NCBI GenBank assembly: GCA_900618795.1 | Contig: UYJD01000007.1 | Location: 944,385-1,008,384, forward strand | From: Cyanodermella asteris | Lineage: Eukaryota > Ascomycota > Lecanoromycetes > Ostropales > Stictidaceae | DNA: 64,000 bases | Direction: 5' to 3' | Part shown: piece by piece, positions 33,421 through 47,298 of the stretch | How positions within the stretch are numbered: position 1 is the first letter of the stretch | Layout: every line of letters begins with the position of its first letter | The notes under the pieces: model-generated | What the model was told of the DNA's origin: nothing | Databases searched by the model: none | The model's input: the letters and a program-made list of their open reading frames with translations, nothing else | Program-made: the position numbers and the translations under genes

Positions 33421-35218
33421 CTACCCCTCGACCAGTGTTGCCTTTTCACCATTGCCGAGCAACTGGAGGCTGCGCCTGGCCAAAGCAACTACCTCTGCCT
33501 CTCCGTTTTCTTCGTCTTCATGTTGCTCGTCCGCGCTGTCGATGGCCGTGTCTGCAATCTTTGTGATCATGTCCACTACGTCATCGGACCTTCGGAGAAG
33601 ATCCAGCAGTTTGCTGTCTTCAGACTCGAGCAACTGAAGAAGTGTCCAAATAGCTATGTGCTGGAAAGTTGCGTCTCCGGACTCCAAGAAGCGCCGCAGA
33701 TAGCCGTGGATACCTCCGTTAGGTTGCGTCCAGTTAGCGACGAAAGGGGAGTAGTCTCCCACTATACTGAGGTTAGCACTGGCTCGTACGCGCAAGCTGT
33801 CCGACCTCACCTTTGGAGCTCAAGTTGCCTAGCGCAGCTGCACTGTTACCTTGTACTTCCAAGCTTTTACTGTCGGTAAGCGGTATTAAGACGTCAAAGA
33901 CGCCGAGATTGAGGAGGTGGCTTTTGAGATCATCGCTAAGAGCGAGCACAGCGATAGCTGCTGTCATCTCGCTTTGCACAGTCACTGGAACCTGTAGAAC
34001 AAGCTGCTTGCACTTCTGAACAGCCCCGGCCTCCAGGACGAGCTGTTTGTTCTTGTCGCTGCTTGCGGCGAGATTTCGCAGTGTTGAAATGGCGTGGCAT
34101 TGAATTTCTTCGTTGTCCGTGCTGCCAAGCAAATTCACTAACGGACCAAGAAAGCCTGCCTCGATGATTGGCGATTCATTCTGTGGATGGATGGAAATAT
34201 TCCTGATGCATGCTACCGCAGAAAGGATGAGGGGAAGATATGAAGATTGGAGGAGGCGGAGAAGCAGAGCGAGTCCCCTGGATCTTACAATCTCGAGCTG
34301 GTATTTCTCATCTGAAGCGAGATTACGCAATGCCAGGGCGGCTTGACATTGGACCTTTGGTGAAGAGGAATCCATGAGGGCAACGAGGGACTGCACGAGT
34401 TTTGGCTCAGACTGTGCCAAACGTTTTCGGTTGGCAGCATCGACGGCGATGTTGCTGAGTGCTGTGGTGCAATAATACTGGACATCAACATCGCTAGACG
34501 AAAGGAGCTGGACGAGTACTGGAATGGCCCCGGCGTTGACAAGCTGGTTCCGGTTGTCGTCCGAATGTGTCATGTTCAACAAGGCCCCTGTAGCATTCCT
34601 CTGCACTCGCATGTCTTTCGAGCGGGCCAGACGAGTAAGTGGACCAAGTGCGCCCGATCTTGCAATCTTGGCCTTGTTCTCCTCATGTGTTGCCAGGTTT
34701 GTTATACACCCCACTGCATTACACTGTACCTCGACGTTCGGCGACATCATTTGTCTGATCAAAGAAGTAAGGCCTCCGAGCTGTACAATGGAAACTTTGT
34801 TGTCTGTGTTCACGGCGAGATTGCCGAGAGCTGCGCTTGCAGCCCGCTGGACCTCGACGTCCGAGCTACCGAGAAGCCATAGTATGGGCTGTAGGGTGTC
34901 ATTGCCAACCTGACGTACATCTCTTTCTGTAATCTCGGCAAAGGTTAAACTGGCGCTCCGTTGGAGGTCGACATTTTCTGAGTAGACGAGTGTGCTCAAG
35001 GCTTGGAGGGGCGCGCCAGAAAAGAAGTCTGTCTCTGCTCGATTCTCCAAGTACTGTAGGAGATCCGCTACAGCTTCCCGCTCGCTTTCCTCTAGGGCGG
35101 GCTCGTAGGGATCATTTCCAGATTGGCCTGACGGCGGTTAGCTGGCAAGTTGGAGGCTGAGAACAAAAGTGAATTTACCTTGGCAGAGATTCTGACAGCA
35201 AGATATACACGGGCCCAT
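33421..35218 (-). CDS. VAC8: Vacuolar armadillo-repeat protein Vac8
   Basis: Exons 35218-35179, 35127-33811 and 33761-33421, with introns of 51 and 49 bases, give 565 aa. The 40-base first exon encodes [13 protein letters not shown], carrying the N-myristoylation Gly2 and Cys4, Cys7 and Cys8 for palmitoylation, which tether Vac8 to the vacuole membrane. Exon 2 continues [24 protein letters not shown] and then about eleven armadillo repeats, for example [33 protein letters not shown] and [17 protein letters not shown]. The last exon begins [11 protein letters not shown], as in other fungi. Vac8 acts in vacuole inheritance, homotypic fusion and contact with the nucleus. Identity is certain from the repeat pattern and acylation signal. 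Confidence 0.96.
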
Positions 35219-36131
35219 GATGCCCGCGATCGTGGCCTGCAAGCCTGACGACTTCCAAAGCGACCTCGGTTGGCCAATCTTCGAAGCGGGCCCGCGACAG
35301 CCAAGGTGCAGGCGTACGCTATTGTCAGGCTAATTTGCCTGGAGGGACATGGAACGAGCTGCAAGAGGATTAATGTACAAGTGCAAGTCCTGGGACTGAT
35401 GCAGCGGCACGAGGAGCTCGAAAGCGGATGGCAGTGGGTGGGATGACCAGAAGAGCATGAGCCCGTGAAGATGCCTTTGCCTCACGAGGATCAGTAGCGA
35501 TAGCAGCCAGCTCGAGCGTCGGCGAATGGAGCTTTTGCGCCTCAGGTCGGGTGACGACCTCGCGTACAGCGCAGCCTGGCAGGTTCGGCTCTATCCGGAG
35601 CTGGGTTCTGACGAGGGTCAACAAGGAGTGCTGGACATGAGTCTGCTGCGGTTGCAAGGCAGGTGACGATGGAGGCAAGTTTGCTTTGCTTTGCTGTGCT
35701 TTGCTTGGGCGCTTCGTGCTTGATTCGGGCAACGGCGGCGCCAGAAGCAAACACGAGCGCCCAGCCACACATCCGCGCCCGCGTGCCCGCCGCAGGAGCC
35801 GTCACTTGCATTACCAGAACAGATCATCTCCACCTTCCTCCTTACCGGCTCACTGCTCCCCTGCTTACAGCTACGCCCACGACGGCAACGTGTCCCTGTC
35901 AATTTGGCCTCCTTGCTCGCATCGACGTATATGAACATTCTCCGTCTAAAACTACATAGAAGCCAAGTCAGCACGCTTTCGCGAGGTTATTTGGTTTGCC
36001 AACTCTTGCAAGGCCTTACTCGAGATCCCTCATGACAACCTTGGGTGTTGTCACTGTTGACCATCCCTCGAACGCCATTGAGCCGAGTTGTTCGTCGCCG
36101 CCCAAGGCCACCCTACTGTTACGAGCCTGTT
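35219..36131. other. Intergenic region upstream of VAC8
   Basis: About 910 bases between the VAC8 start and the ACC1 stop, both minus strand. Contains a TTTGC microsatellite. No gene recognised; presumed VAC8 promoter and ACC1 3' end. Confidence 0.5.
35680..35704. repeat. TTTGC microsatellite, five units with one mismatch
   Basis: Units 1, 2, 3 and 5 are TTTGC and unit 4 is TGTGC. It lies about 460 bases upstream of the VAC8 start. Confidence 0.8.
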
Positions 36132-39100
36132 TCAGTTGCCTCCCAAGTACCGAAGCACTTCCTGCCTCTCGCTGTCCGAGAGCAGACCCAAGATCTGTTT
36201 GACACCCTTAAGTCCTCCGTTCTTGTTGCCTCGTAGCAGCGAGGCCACTTCACTGGCGACACTGTCGTTCTTCATGCCGTCGATACGCGCGTACAGATCG
36301 TTCCTGTTCTCCTCGTACCACTGAGCCACGGCACGATCGTCCTCGTCAAAATTATCCACGCGAGCCCACTGCACGAGGTGCGCCAGATGCACCGCCCTCG
36401 TGGTCTTACCGCCGGCCGATGACATCTTCTTGAGGATGGTCTCCTCGTTGAGCCTCCGGCGCAGGCGCCAATAAAAGTAGCGACGCGCATTCCTCCATTC
36501 AATCTCCTTGCGAATGGTACCTTTTGCCGCCATGCGACCGGCACGGTCATGCAGATCGGCAAACTGCCATGCGATTTGAGAGTAGACGGGTAGGAGAAGC
36601 TCCTCGCGTTCGGTCATCTTCTTCTTGATTGCGGCCTGTTGCTCCGCACTCGCCTTGGGATCTGCAAGTTGACGTTTCAGATCACCGTAAGCAGAGTCGA
36701 GGCGCGCCATGGTCTCCAGCTGTCGATCTTTTCGATACTTGATGCCGATTAGTCCATCCGGCTCGAGGACACCTCCGCGGGCTTCGGTATCGGCATACAT
36801 CTCCATCTGATCTGGATTGATCGTCGGGTCCACGACAACCCAAGAACCGCCACGCAACTCTCCAAACGGTGGAATGTAGACAAAGATCGGTTGCTCGTAT
36901 TTGACCAAGGCGTCAACGATATAAGAACCGTATTTCAACACTTCATTGTACATGTCTCGCTGTCCGCCGGAGAAACCGCGCCAATTGGCTAGAATCATCA
37001 GTGGTAGCTGCTCTCCGTTATTGAAGTCCTGGATCGCTTGCGCTGTTTTGAATGCAGAGTTGGGATACCAAACACCACCCGCTTCTTGGGTAATCTGCTC
37101 AATGGAGTCAGGGTTAGCGGGATCCGCAGGTGTGACATTTTCGACTGATCGAGTTTCCACGCTAATGACACCGATAGGAATGCCACCAAGGCGAGCGCGA
37201 CCGCAAACAACCGTGCGCGCCCATCCTCCCAAGGACTCCCTGAACGAGTCTTTGTCGAACAGACCTGTCAGTGACCCCTCGTCATCATCCTTGCCGTTAA
37301 GCAGCCACCTAACGTCGTATGGTTGCTTGTTGGGCGGCACGTATGTCACGTCTCTGTCCCAGGAATCCGCACTGATGGAAATCGGTAGCGGAGCATGTCT
37401 CTTCTCGGGTACGAACGAGAGCCATTCCACAATTTTCATCACGCCTTGATAATCGTCCTTGGCGGTCATGTGCGATACACCGTTCTTATACATGATCTGG
37501 GTGCCGCCAAGCTGCAGATTCGAAGTGTACACCTCACGTCCAAGGAGCTTATTGATTGCAGGGGCTCCAGTAAGAATGATGGGCTGGCCATCGACTTGTA
37601 TAGCGCGTTGACCCAAGCGCACAAGATAGGCACCGATACCAACAGAGCGACAAGTCACAAGCGTGATTGTGAAGATGTCTTCGTAGGCTCGAGAGGTGGC
37701 ACCTGCGATCAGACCCGAACCCCGCAGGCATTCAACTCCCAGACCATCCTCTGCACCGATGACGGTGGTAATCTTGAATCTCTCTTCGCCGCCGTCGATA
37801 ATCTTCTCGGTAATGACACTCTTCTGTTTTCCGTCCTCAAACTGTTTCTTGGCCGCTGGCGTCAGGTACAGATACTTGAAGCCGGCTTCCGGGTTCTTGG
37901 GGTCGTTCCAAGCTGCTGAAAAGTGTTTGATCAACTCCTCGGCCATGCCCAAACGAGCACCGGAGTTTGCGGACAGATAGATACGCGGAATACCAAGCTT
38001 TCGCGCGTATTCGGTGCACTTGAAAAAGAATCTGTCTTCCTCAGGCCCGAATGAACCAATTTTGAAGGTAATGTCGTTGGCAATTATTACAAAGCGGCGG
38101 CCCTTCGGGTATTCGGGAGTTTTTGCGGTGACAACCCAAGCAACCATGCCATGGGTGTTTGTGCCGGGCTCGCGACCAACTTCAGCAAGATTGTCGGCAT
38201 CGTCCAGAACCAGCTCGGAATACTCCATGCACTCGCCAATCTGTGGGCGAATATCTTGCAAAGAAGGGTTCTCTCGAACTGCCTTTGTCCAGCTCGTCTG
38301 GAACGATTGGCGGAAGAGCTCAGGGAAGTCGTAGACGTACTGAGTTCCCATGAGGTGGGCCTTGTAACGCTTCGGCTGTAACCATTCTTTCGTCGGGTAT
38401 GGCGTGGAGACCGGGCGCAAGTGCATTGGTCCGACCTTGTTCGTGCCACCAATGTGATGGAAAAGCCATTCTCCGCCTCGGTCTGACTTCTTTTCCGCGT
38501 ACATGTCTACTTGAACAACGTAGCCAGAAGTGTTGTTGATCATGACACGAACAGGATAAACGAGTCCAGTCGTAGACTCAGTACAGATGATGCGAATCTC
38601 CGCGGCAGTGACACGAAGCCTCCAGGCACGGCGACCGAAGCGCTCCAGGAATCCAGCTAAGGCCTGCTCAACATCCTTCGGCTCAAGCGGGAAGACTGGT
38701 GAGAAGTTAATGAAAATGTGGTTGAGGTCTGAATTGTTGTTGCCAATGATTTCGAGGGCATCGAGGATGTCGCTGGTGAGGCGATCGGCTTCCGAGATGA
38801 GATACTGCAAAGTGGGAATATCGTCACGCAAATGCCCAGGGCGAACTGTTGCTCGGGTAAAGTATCTCTTGTCAACGACCTTATCGTTATCGGAACCCTT
38901 ACCAATGGCTTCGTAGACGTGGATGTTGCGATTCTCAGTGAAAACCGGCTTAATTTTGAACTTCGACAAACGGCCAAGCTCGAGCTGGAAAGCAAGTGCG
39001 GGTTCGATGTGGCGAATGCTCTCATCTTCCACAAAAGTTGGTCCACGGAAGGTGTAGTAGCCCGGGTAAGCACCACCGTGGCCACAGATGAAGGTCAGGC

Positions 39101-42100
39101 GGCGCACGCCACGAGCGGTCAGTTCTTGTCTATACGAGTCAACAATAGTGTTGATACGTTTGAGAATTTCGGCATCCTCGGTCGCCTCAGCATCAGAGAC
39201 AGCCACATTGCAGATCGCAGTCGGCTCTTCGGTCTCCGGAGACTTCCGGTCATGGGCTGATCGGTGTACGCTGCGTGGGTCTGGTAGGCCGCTGGGCGAC
39301 TTTCGTCGTGCTTGCTTGGCAAGGGGAAAGAGTTCGAGGGCACGCTGGAGATATTCGTCGGCGTCTTCGATGAACTGTACTGGTACAATTACACCTTTCC
39401 GAACCGGTGCTTCAGTGGCGTTGCCCGTCAAATAAGAAAGATCGCTGATCGAGTTGATGCATTTGAAAGGATTCGCCTCAGCCGGGGTGGTGGGTGTCGG
39501 TGGGATAGAAGGCTGAGGGATATCATATTCAGACTCACCGCCCACCTTACGGAGGAGGAAATCCCAGGAGATCATGTATGGCGGTTCCATGTCCTTGTGA
39601 TATTGAAGCTCTTTCAAGGTATATGCCTTGTATGCGCGACGAATGTACACTTCCAGTGCAGCCAAGGTGACCCAGGGATCAGAGTGCTGGAAGAACTTGG
39701 AGAGAACATCGAAGACCGTGAATTTTGAATCGACGACCTCTCGAAGGGCATGAATGTCGGGCTCGCGATGGTCGAAACCGGTCTCACCATAAGTGCTTTC
39801 AATGACCGAAGAGCGTAAAATGTGCTCCATCTGGGTCATTCGTTCCTCCATGGATGGCAAAGCGCACTGTATGAGCACCTCACGCGCTTTTAGAGCAACC
39901 TTGGCTGTGTGGCGCGACTCCAGTTCTGTAAGCTTTTGGAGAGATGGACGGAAATATTTGCCAATGTTCCCAACTCCAGGCTGGTTCGGTCTGTAGAGAT
40001 CGAGGATGGCAATGACAAGGTTGTTCTTTGCCGGAATCCGAGAATGAGACAGGACGGTTTGGATGATCTTCAAGAGGTCATCTTTGTGCTCGTCTCTGAG
40101 TCGCAGAATCACATCTTCGTCACGCGCATTACGAGTTGAGAAGAGCTTTTCGATGCGCGCGTACTCATCCAACAAATCACAAAAGACCGAGTATTCGTGC
40201 ACCTTCAAACCGTCCTCGTAGCGATCCATGACAGAGACTAGTGGCTGTAGCTGCGTTGTCAGGGTCTCTGCGTCGCCGACCGCCACGTTCTCGTCTAGGA
40301 ATCGGCTCATTGCTTTGTGCAACAGTTTCGCGGGAAACTCGGCTCTTCTAGTTCTGGACCTTTCGACGATTTGAGAAAACATGGCGCTCAGCTTCTGCGG
40401 CATGCGAGAATGCAATGCTGAGAATTGGGCATTCCACTCGCCATAGGGTAGCAATGGGTCCCTCAAAACCTCGACTAATTCCTTCAAGGTTGGCGCCATG
40501 ATGACCTGGTTATCGAAACCTTGCAGAATGTGCACCAAAACACTGTGGAGGAGGACGAAACGCTGCGGAGCCTTGTCACCCACGATCGTAGGCGGTCCCA
40601 TGTCAGGAAGCTGACCTGTGAAGGGCTGAGCATGCTTGACGCGGGACGGGTCATCCAGCGCGAGGATCCCGAGAATGTCTCCTGCTTCAAGAGTGGCACC
40701 TGGCTGCTTGAGGAATTGCACCACTCCGTCCTCCTGTGCTACGAGGGGCATGTACATCTTCATGACTTCGACCTCGGCGAAAGGCTGACCGGCGCGGGTA
40801 TGTGATCCATTTGCGACAGTGTATTTGACAAGCTTACCAGGCGAAGGAGTACGGAGCTGTGTGGGGTCATTCTCCTGCTCGAGCAAGCACGTTTTCCCAT
40901 CCACACTCATGCGGGTCGCGCCGACCTCTTCTTTCCAGTAGACGTTATGGCTCCTGCCACTAAGCAGGATCAGAAGGCCGCCATCAGCAAGAGCTCTGAC
41001 GCCGACAAGACACTTGGATCCATTGATAAACAGGTGATAGCTGTCCATACTGGCGCGAGTGGCGGTGAATTTGTAGCGGTTGCCCTCGTAAATGAACTCG
41101 ACTTGAAACACAGTCTTGAGGACGTCCTTGGCCGGCACCTGGCCCTTTTCGAGGCTCGTGCGATAGTGGGCGATGCAAGCTTCACTTTCGACATGAGCCC
41201 TCAGAACCGCACCACAGATGACTGCTAACATTGGGTCGGGACGTTCCGCAGTAAGCTTGTTGGAGATGAGCTCGTCCAGCCAGCCGGTTGTAATCGTGTT
41301 CTCCTCGAAAGCAGGTGTCTCGAGTAACTTGATGAGATACTCGATTGTTGTTCGGAAATCGCCACGGATACTCAATTCTTTCAGAGCAACAACCATGTGT
41401 TTCCGGGAAGCCGTTCGGTTCTCGCCGTAGGCGAAGATATGACCGAATTGGCTGTCGGCAAAGTTGTGAACGGCACCGCTGCTACTTAACGAGAAATAAC
41501 CCCAGACATTGGAGCTACTCCGGAAATTGAGCTCGTGCATTGTGCCGCTGGACGGCTTGAAGCCCTCGCCCGGATCTTCGGATGTGATCCTGCAGGCGGT
41601 TGTGTGACCCGTCGGCTGTGGACGTCTCTGCGTCCTGAGGCTACCTTCTTTGCTGAAGTCAAAGTCAATCTCCGAGGAACCTTTGGGATCAACGCCGTAC
41701 AGAAGGCGAATGTCACTGATGCGATGCAGCGGGAGACCCATGGCGATTTGCAGTTGTGCAGCTGGAAGATTCACGCCAGTGACCATCTCAGTCGTGGGAT
41801 GTTCAACCTGTAGACGTGGATTCAATTCAAGGAAGTAGAATTTGTCGTCTTCGTGGGAGTATAGGTATTCGACTGTACCGGCAGACACGTAGCCAACAAG
41901 CCTTCCCAGCCGAACAGCAGCCTGCTCCATCTGCTGGAACGTCACAGGTTCGGCAATGGTCACCGGGGCCTCTTCGATGATCTTTTGGTGACGTCTCTGC
42001 ACCGAGCAGTCGCGTCCAAAAAGTGAAACGTTGTTGCCGTACTCATCCGCAAGCAGCTGCACTTCTAAGTGGCGTGCATTGCTCGCCAACTTCATGATGA

Positions 42101-43098
42101 AAATGGGAGACCCGGGAACTTCACTCGCTGCAGCATTATAAGCCGCAACGAAGTTGTCGGCATTCTCGACTTTGCGAATTCCTTTTCCACCGCCACCTTC
42201 GGACGCTTTGATCATGACCGGAAACCCAATTTGTTCAGCTTTCTCAAGACCTTCTTGAGGCGAGTGTGTACATCCACGATCATAGACATCATCGGCAACA
42301 GTGACAATGCCATTGTCGTCAACTTCGACCGAATCCACGCCCTCGCCAGACCAGGGAATACAAGGGACCTTGGCGTGCTGTGCAACGATCGTGGACGAGA
42401 TCTTATCACCCAAAGAGCGCATGGCTGATCCGGGCGGCCCTATGAAGACGATCTTTTTGGGGGAGGCGGCAAGTGATTCTGGCAACTTGGGATTTTCCGA
42501 GGCGTGACCCCTGAACGACGTTAGCAGCGTTCAAAACCGAATGCCTCCGCGCGGGAACTTCCTTACCATCCTGCCCACACAGCGTGCACATTCATGCGCT
42601 CTGCGACATCGACTATGAGCTCAACATTGGCGTAGTTGTTGTTGTTGGTTCCGCCAGGCACCTCCACATACTGATCCGCCATGCGAATGTAATCTGCATT
42701 TGCCTGCAAATCTTCTGGCGTGGCCATGACGGTGAACTGGATGGCTCGCTCGTCGCCAAATGTCTGGTATGCCCATTTTCGAACCGATCGTATTTCCTTC
42801 ACTGCGGCGATTCCGTTGTTCGCGATCAGAACCTGGCAAAGGGGTCAGCAAGGGCCTCGAGATTGAACAAGCAATGCTCGACGTCAAAACTTACCGAGGT
42901 GATGACAGTATGCCCGTCGTGGTTCTTGACAAAATCCTTCACCTTGCTTTCCGGGGCGACTTTCAGGTGGTTTCCGCCGATGAAATGCGGAGGTAGCTCG
43001 AACCTGGATGAGTACGAACCGGCTGACCTGCTTTTGGCATCGCCGTTCACGGCGTGAGAGCCATTGGGCCGGGAGAGCGACCCGTTGGTGCTGGCCAT
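36132..43098 (-). CDS. ACC1: Acetyl-CoA carboxylase, multifunctional cytosolic
   Basis: Exons 43098-42895, 42832-42567 and 42510-36132, with introns of 62 and 56 bases, give 2282 aa, normal for fungal ACC. The enzyme makes malonyl-CoA, the committed step of fatty acid synthesis. The N-terminus has [20 protein letters not shown], then [20 protein letters not shown] (biotin carboxylase entry), the Gly-rich ATP-binding loop [10 protein letters not shown], and [13 protein letters not shown]. The biotinyl site reads EVMKMYMP, with the modified lysine at residue 741. The C-terminal half is the carboxyltransferase ([39 protein letters not shown] split over the domain). ATG 43098 lies in GCCATGG. A 3.1 kb gene-poor region lies upstream. 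The gene supplies malonyl-CoA for lipids and any polyketides. Confidence 0.97.
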
Positions 43099-46000
43099 GG
43101 CGAACGCGCTGCGCTGCGCAGTGTGGGCAGGTCGCGAAATACCTAGAGTCGAAGCTGGAGGGGGGGTTCCTAGGAGGCCATAGACAGAAATCGGAGAATC
43201 AAGGAAAGGAAACGCCGCTAGAGCAATGGGCGGCGTCTTCGGCGCTCTATCACTGCAACCCCGGAGCCGACGAAGTAAGTGCAACCCCAGCTTATCGTCT
43301 CACTTCTGACGTGAGAAGCAAGCTGCCGAGGGAGAGCTGGTGGAAGACGCGAGGATGAAGCCTGAGGGGTGGATGGAGATGGGCTACGGGGAGGAATTGA
43401 ATGCGGAATGCGACAGTGGCAGTCTTGGGAAGAGGCAGTTGGGATGTGGAGCACTTGCAGTCAAGTACCTAGAGGTATAGGAGCTGTTGCGCAAAGTCTT
43501 GCAGCAAGCAGTCGGTCGTGTGAAAACATGTGCTGGGGCAGAGAATATTGCTGGGGTTCTACGGGATACAACAAAACAGTACAATACCGGGCACGGCAGC
43601 CACTGCGACTGCGAGTGCTGCACGCCGCATCCCTTTTTTTTTTTCTTTACGCGGCAGCAGCACAATTCGGTGCAGAATTGTTGGATCACAGCGATTCATT
43701 CCATGCTGCTGCTCGAGCGGCCGCTCTTTTGGAAGCGCGCTGGCACCGCCTGCCGAGGTGGACCCCGTGCATCTCAGGCTCGCCGACCTTGGTCGAGCTT
43801 GTACACTAGGGTTCTGTATACGCCGACTGTGATGAATGCAAAGTTGTACATGCAGGCATGCGTACTTATCTCGGAGCTCAATGTTACGATACCGTCGTGC
43901 ACGCGTACAGGACCTACCTAATCGGTCGGGTTCCCGCCAAGGCCGTCGATCATCTTCCGTACCCCCGCCGTCATTTCCTCAATTGCCCGTGACTGCCCAA
44001 TCTTTCGACTTCAGACCTGCCGTAGGGGTGATGATAACAGATGGTTGCCCTGCGCGGCCTCAGGCACCTCGACGCTAATCTGGCGCCAGGCCGAGCAGCA
44101 CAGGAAATGGAGCACCAAGCAGGACGTTGGAACATGGCGCCAGGCAATTCATCCCCGTGCGGCTACACGAAACCGCGAGCGCCGGCAGATCCCCGACATC
44201 TGGCGACAGGCTGAGGGCTTCGTGGCACCTTTCTAGCAGATCGCTCCACCGCTGATAGAGGGGACGATAGGCGGCTACTCATGCTCATGCTCGGGGTCAC
44301 CAGCGTCCATCGGCTATTGAGCACCGAAATAATGCTTGCAAACTTGCGCGCGCTGCATCACCGACCATGCCGCTCATGGCTCGTCAAGGAACTCAAGCAG
44401 GGTAGCAGTCGGGTTGCGAACGTCTGCTCAGTGCCCATCAGCGCGGGTCCTTATCAGCGCCGAAACGTCGAGTAAAGTCAATACAGTACAGTCATAGCAT
44501 GCAATCGCGTTTCATTCTTGGCCCCGAGTACGTGCTGTTACTCCAGGCCGGCAACATGATCAGGTGTTCGAGTCTATGTACCACTGACATCAGAGGCCCC
44601 AATGCAGGAACGACGCGACTTTGTGACGGGCGCAAAAGACCCGATGCAGCAGCCCCATGTAGCCGCTCCGAACACAGTAGTCCGAAATAACGTGCTCTGG
44701 CCTGTCTCAGAGTCTCAGAGTAGCATGCAGCTTGGCCTCGTAGAAGCATCCAGCAGGAGGTGGTCAATGCTAGAAAGAGAGGGCCGACATGGATGACACA
44801 ACAAAGGCTCCGGGTCGAAGGGTCTTTCGAGCAGGTCCCCAACAAGAATAATGAGCGACGACATGGAAGCTTTTCAGCGCCACGCGACCCATGTCGCGCG
44901 ACTGCACCACTCACGTCCGGCTACAGGCTCAGACCGTCACTTGGACCTTGAATAGGCTGCGAAATCGCCGTACCCTAGACAGAGTCTCGGAACGCAGCAC
45001 GTTGGAGTGCTTTATCTTCGACGATGCTGGGACTGATGCGGTGCTGTGCTCTGAAGATCGTATGAGTACCAACGGAGTAAGAGGGCTGCAGAAAGACCAC
45101 TGGTTCTGTCCAGCATTCCTGTCACGTGAATTCAGGGACTGCCAAGGCGGTTTCATTGAAAATAGGGGTATCCAAGTCAATTTTTCTACGCTATAGAACT
45201 TAGCTCATCAATCAATTCAACAATACCACTCGTTGCACTGCGTGTTGGTCCAAGCGTTCAGAGCGGGGCGGTAAAGCTCCGACGTGTCGGGGATTGTACT
45301 GCGAAGCTTTGGCGAGGCTCGTTGCGGCCACCGTTCATGCACCGCGCTGCATCGTTCTGTGCCCTGTCACGGCAACAGAATATCGATGATAAATTCGTGT
45401 CCGGTAGATAAGCCGAGGCCTTTGAACTTGCGCATCACAAAGCCGTCATGTTCCTCTTCACGGGATTATACCGCCCGAACACCCGGACCATTGAATACCG
45501 TGGAGTCGTCTCCTGACAGAGTTGGTGGGCTGACTTGTAAAGACAACACAAGCTCCAACCCTTCGCACGGGCCCGCACGCTCGTCGTAGAAAATCCGGTC
45601 CTAATTCGATCGGTGGCTATAGTCTATAGTGCTAGGTTTCTAGCTCATTCCAATAAGACGGTCTGTGTTGCGATTTGCTAGCCGGCCCCACAAAGACTTC
45701 ACCTGCTGGACAGACGCGCTGTGCTCATCGCCCCTTCGTGTTCGTCAGCGCCGTACCATACAACCTTCACAGGTAGCCAGCGATGTTTAACTCGTGGTCG
45801 TGGCGGTAGCGGGCTTCGTGACACAGAGCTTTGTTCGCGTTGTTCTGAGGTCACACATTGCAAGCGGTTGGAGTGAATTGCTGTGCATGTTCCGGCAAAA
45901 TGTTCAGCAATACTGTGGTTTGATCACGATTGTGGGGTTGCATTGAGGCTGAAACCGGGCCGAATCCACTAGAACGCATGCGGGCCGTGAGATTACAGGG

Positions 46001-46211
46001 CAGAGATGGTGACCTAGCTTACCAAACGACCTGCCTGCCGGTACCAAGATCCGAAGTGGAGGAAGTGGGGTGTAGGTTCATGCCTCTGAACGAATCGCGT
46101 GGTGACGCCCAGGTCAAGATGAATATTGGAGCAGTCCTTTGACCATTCAAGCAGATTTCGAATTCTCAAGAGACTATCCAATCGCGACCGGCCAAATACC
46201 CAACTTCTGAA
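43099..46211. other. Gene-poor intergenic region (3.1 kb)
   Basis: Between the divergent starts of ACC1 (minus) and the five-exon SDR (plus). Contains an 11-T tract near 43634 and many short overlapping frames, none recognisable. Probably the ACC1 promoter and leader proximally; the rest shows nothing I can name. Confidence 0.5.
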
Positions 46212-47298
46212 ATGGTGCTATACAAGCCGCAGGATGGTCACGTCTTACAGCAATTCTCTTTGAAAGGCAAGAAGGCGTGTGTCACCGGCGGCGCTCGAGG
46301 GTAAGACCTTCATACCAACGACTGCTTGACTCAGCTGATCAGCTGTTCAGAATTGGTCTCGATGCCTGCGTCCGAGGACTGGCCGAAGCCGGGGCTGATG
46401 TGGCACTGATCTACAGCACTACGAAGGCTGCCCATGAGATTGCACACAAAGTCGCCAGCGAGACGGGAGTCAGCGTCAGAGCCTACCAGGCTGACGTGCG
46501 TGATATCGAATCCATCGCCAGTGCGATAGAGCAAATTGCGAATGATTTCGGCAGGCTTGACATAGTTGTCGTCAACTCCGGAATCACTGACCATATCGAT
46601 GCATTGGACTACGGCCCAGAGGCGTTCAGGAACCTCATGCAGGTCAACCTCGATGGAGCCTTCTGGACGGCTCAAGCTGCTGCAAAGATATTCAAACGGC
46701 AGGGTTCCGGGAATGTGATTTTCACTTCCAGTGTCAGCTCAAAGCTCGTGAACGTCCCTCAACCACAAGCTCCATACAACGCCTCGAAGGCAGCCGTGTC
46801 TCAGCTAGCAAAATGTCTGGCTGTCGAATGGGTCGACTTTGCCCGTGTCAACATCGTCTCGCCTGGTTTCATTGCCACAGATAGTAAGGTGCCCGACCAG
46901 TTCCCCATTGCTGTAATTGACAGCTGTCAGTGATCGCAGGCGTTTCAGAAGAATGGAGAAAGAAATGGCATGAGATGGTCCCAGCTGGAAGGTTTTGTGA
47001 TACCGCCGAGCTGAAAGGTGTAAGTCGCAGTGACGTCTCAATTCCGGCTACCTGAACTGATCTGACCATTGACAGGCGTATGTCTTCCTAGCAAGCGATG
47101 CGTCCAGCTACATGGTGAGTTCCAGATCTCCAAGCTTCACTCCCATATTTGACGCTTCCCCCTTCGATGTACAAGCTCCGCGATCAACGGGTTCAGGCCT
47201 CCTTCATCGTTTTCATGTGCATGTATCTTGTGACTGACAAGCCTTTTCCACAGACCGGCTCCGAGTTGTTCATAGATGGGGGCTATACTCTACCCTAG
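46212..47298 (+). CDS. Short-chain dehydrogenase, mannitol dehydrogenase/sorbose reductase-like
   Basis: Five exons, 46212-46300, 46351-46883, 46940-47019, 47076-47114 and 47254-47298, give 261 aa; the last intron is 139 bases, the others 50-56. Exon 1 carries the start and ACVTGGARG; the cofactor motif TGGARGIG (25-32) is completed by splicing. NSGI (105-108) replaces the more common NAGI, Ser156/157 and YNASK (Tyr172, Lys176) give the catalytic set, and the end SSYMTGSELFIDGGYTLP is typical of fungal NADP-dependent mannitol 2-dehydrogenase or L-xylulose/sorbose reductase enzymes. These interconvert sugars and polyols such as fructose and mannitol. Family is firm, substrate inferred. It is flanked by gene-poor DNA on both sides. 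Confidence 0.85.
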
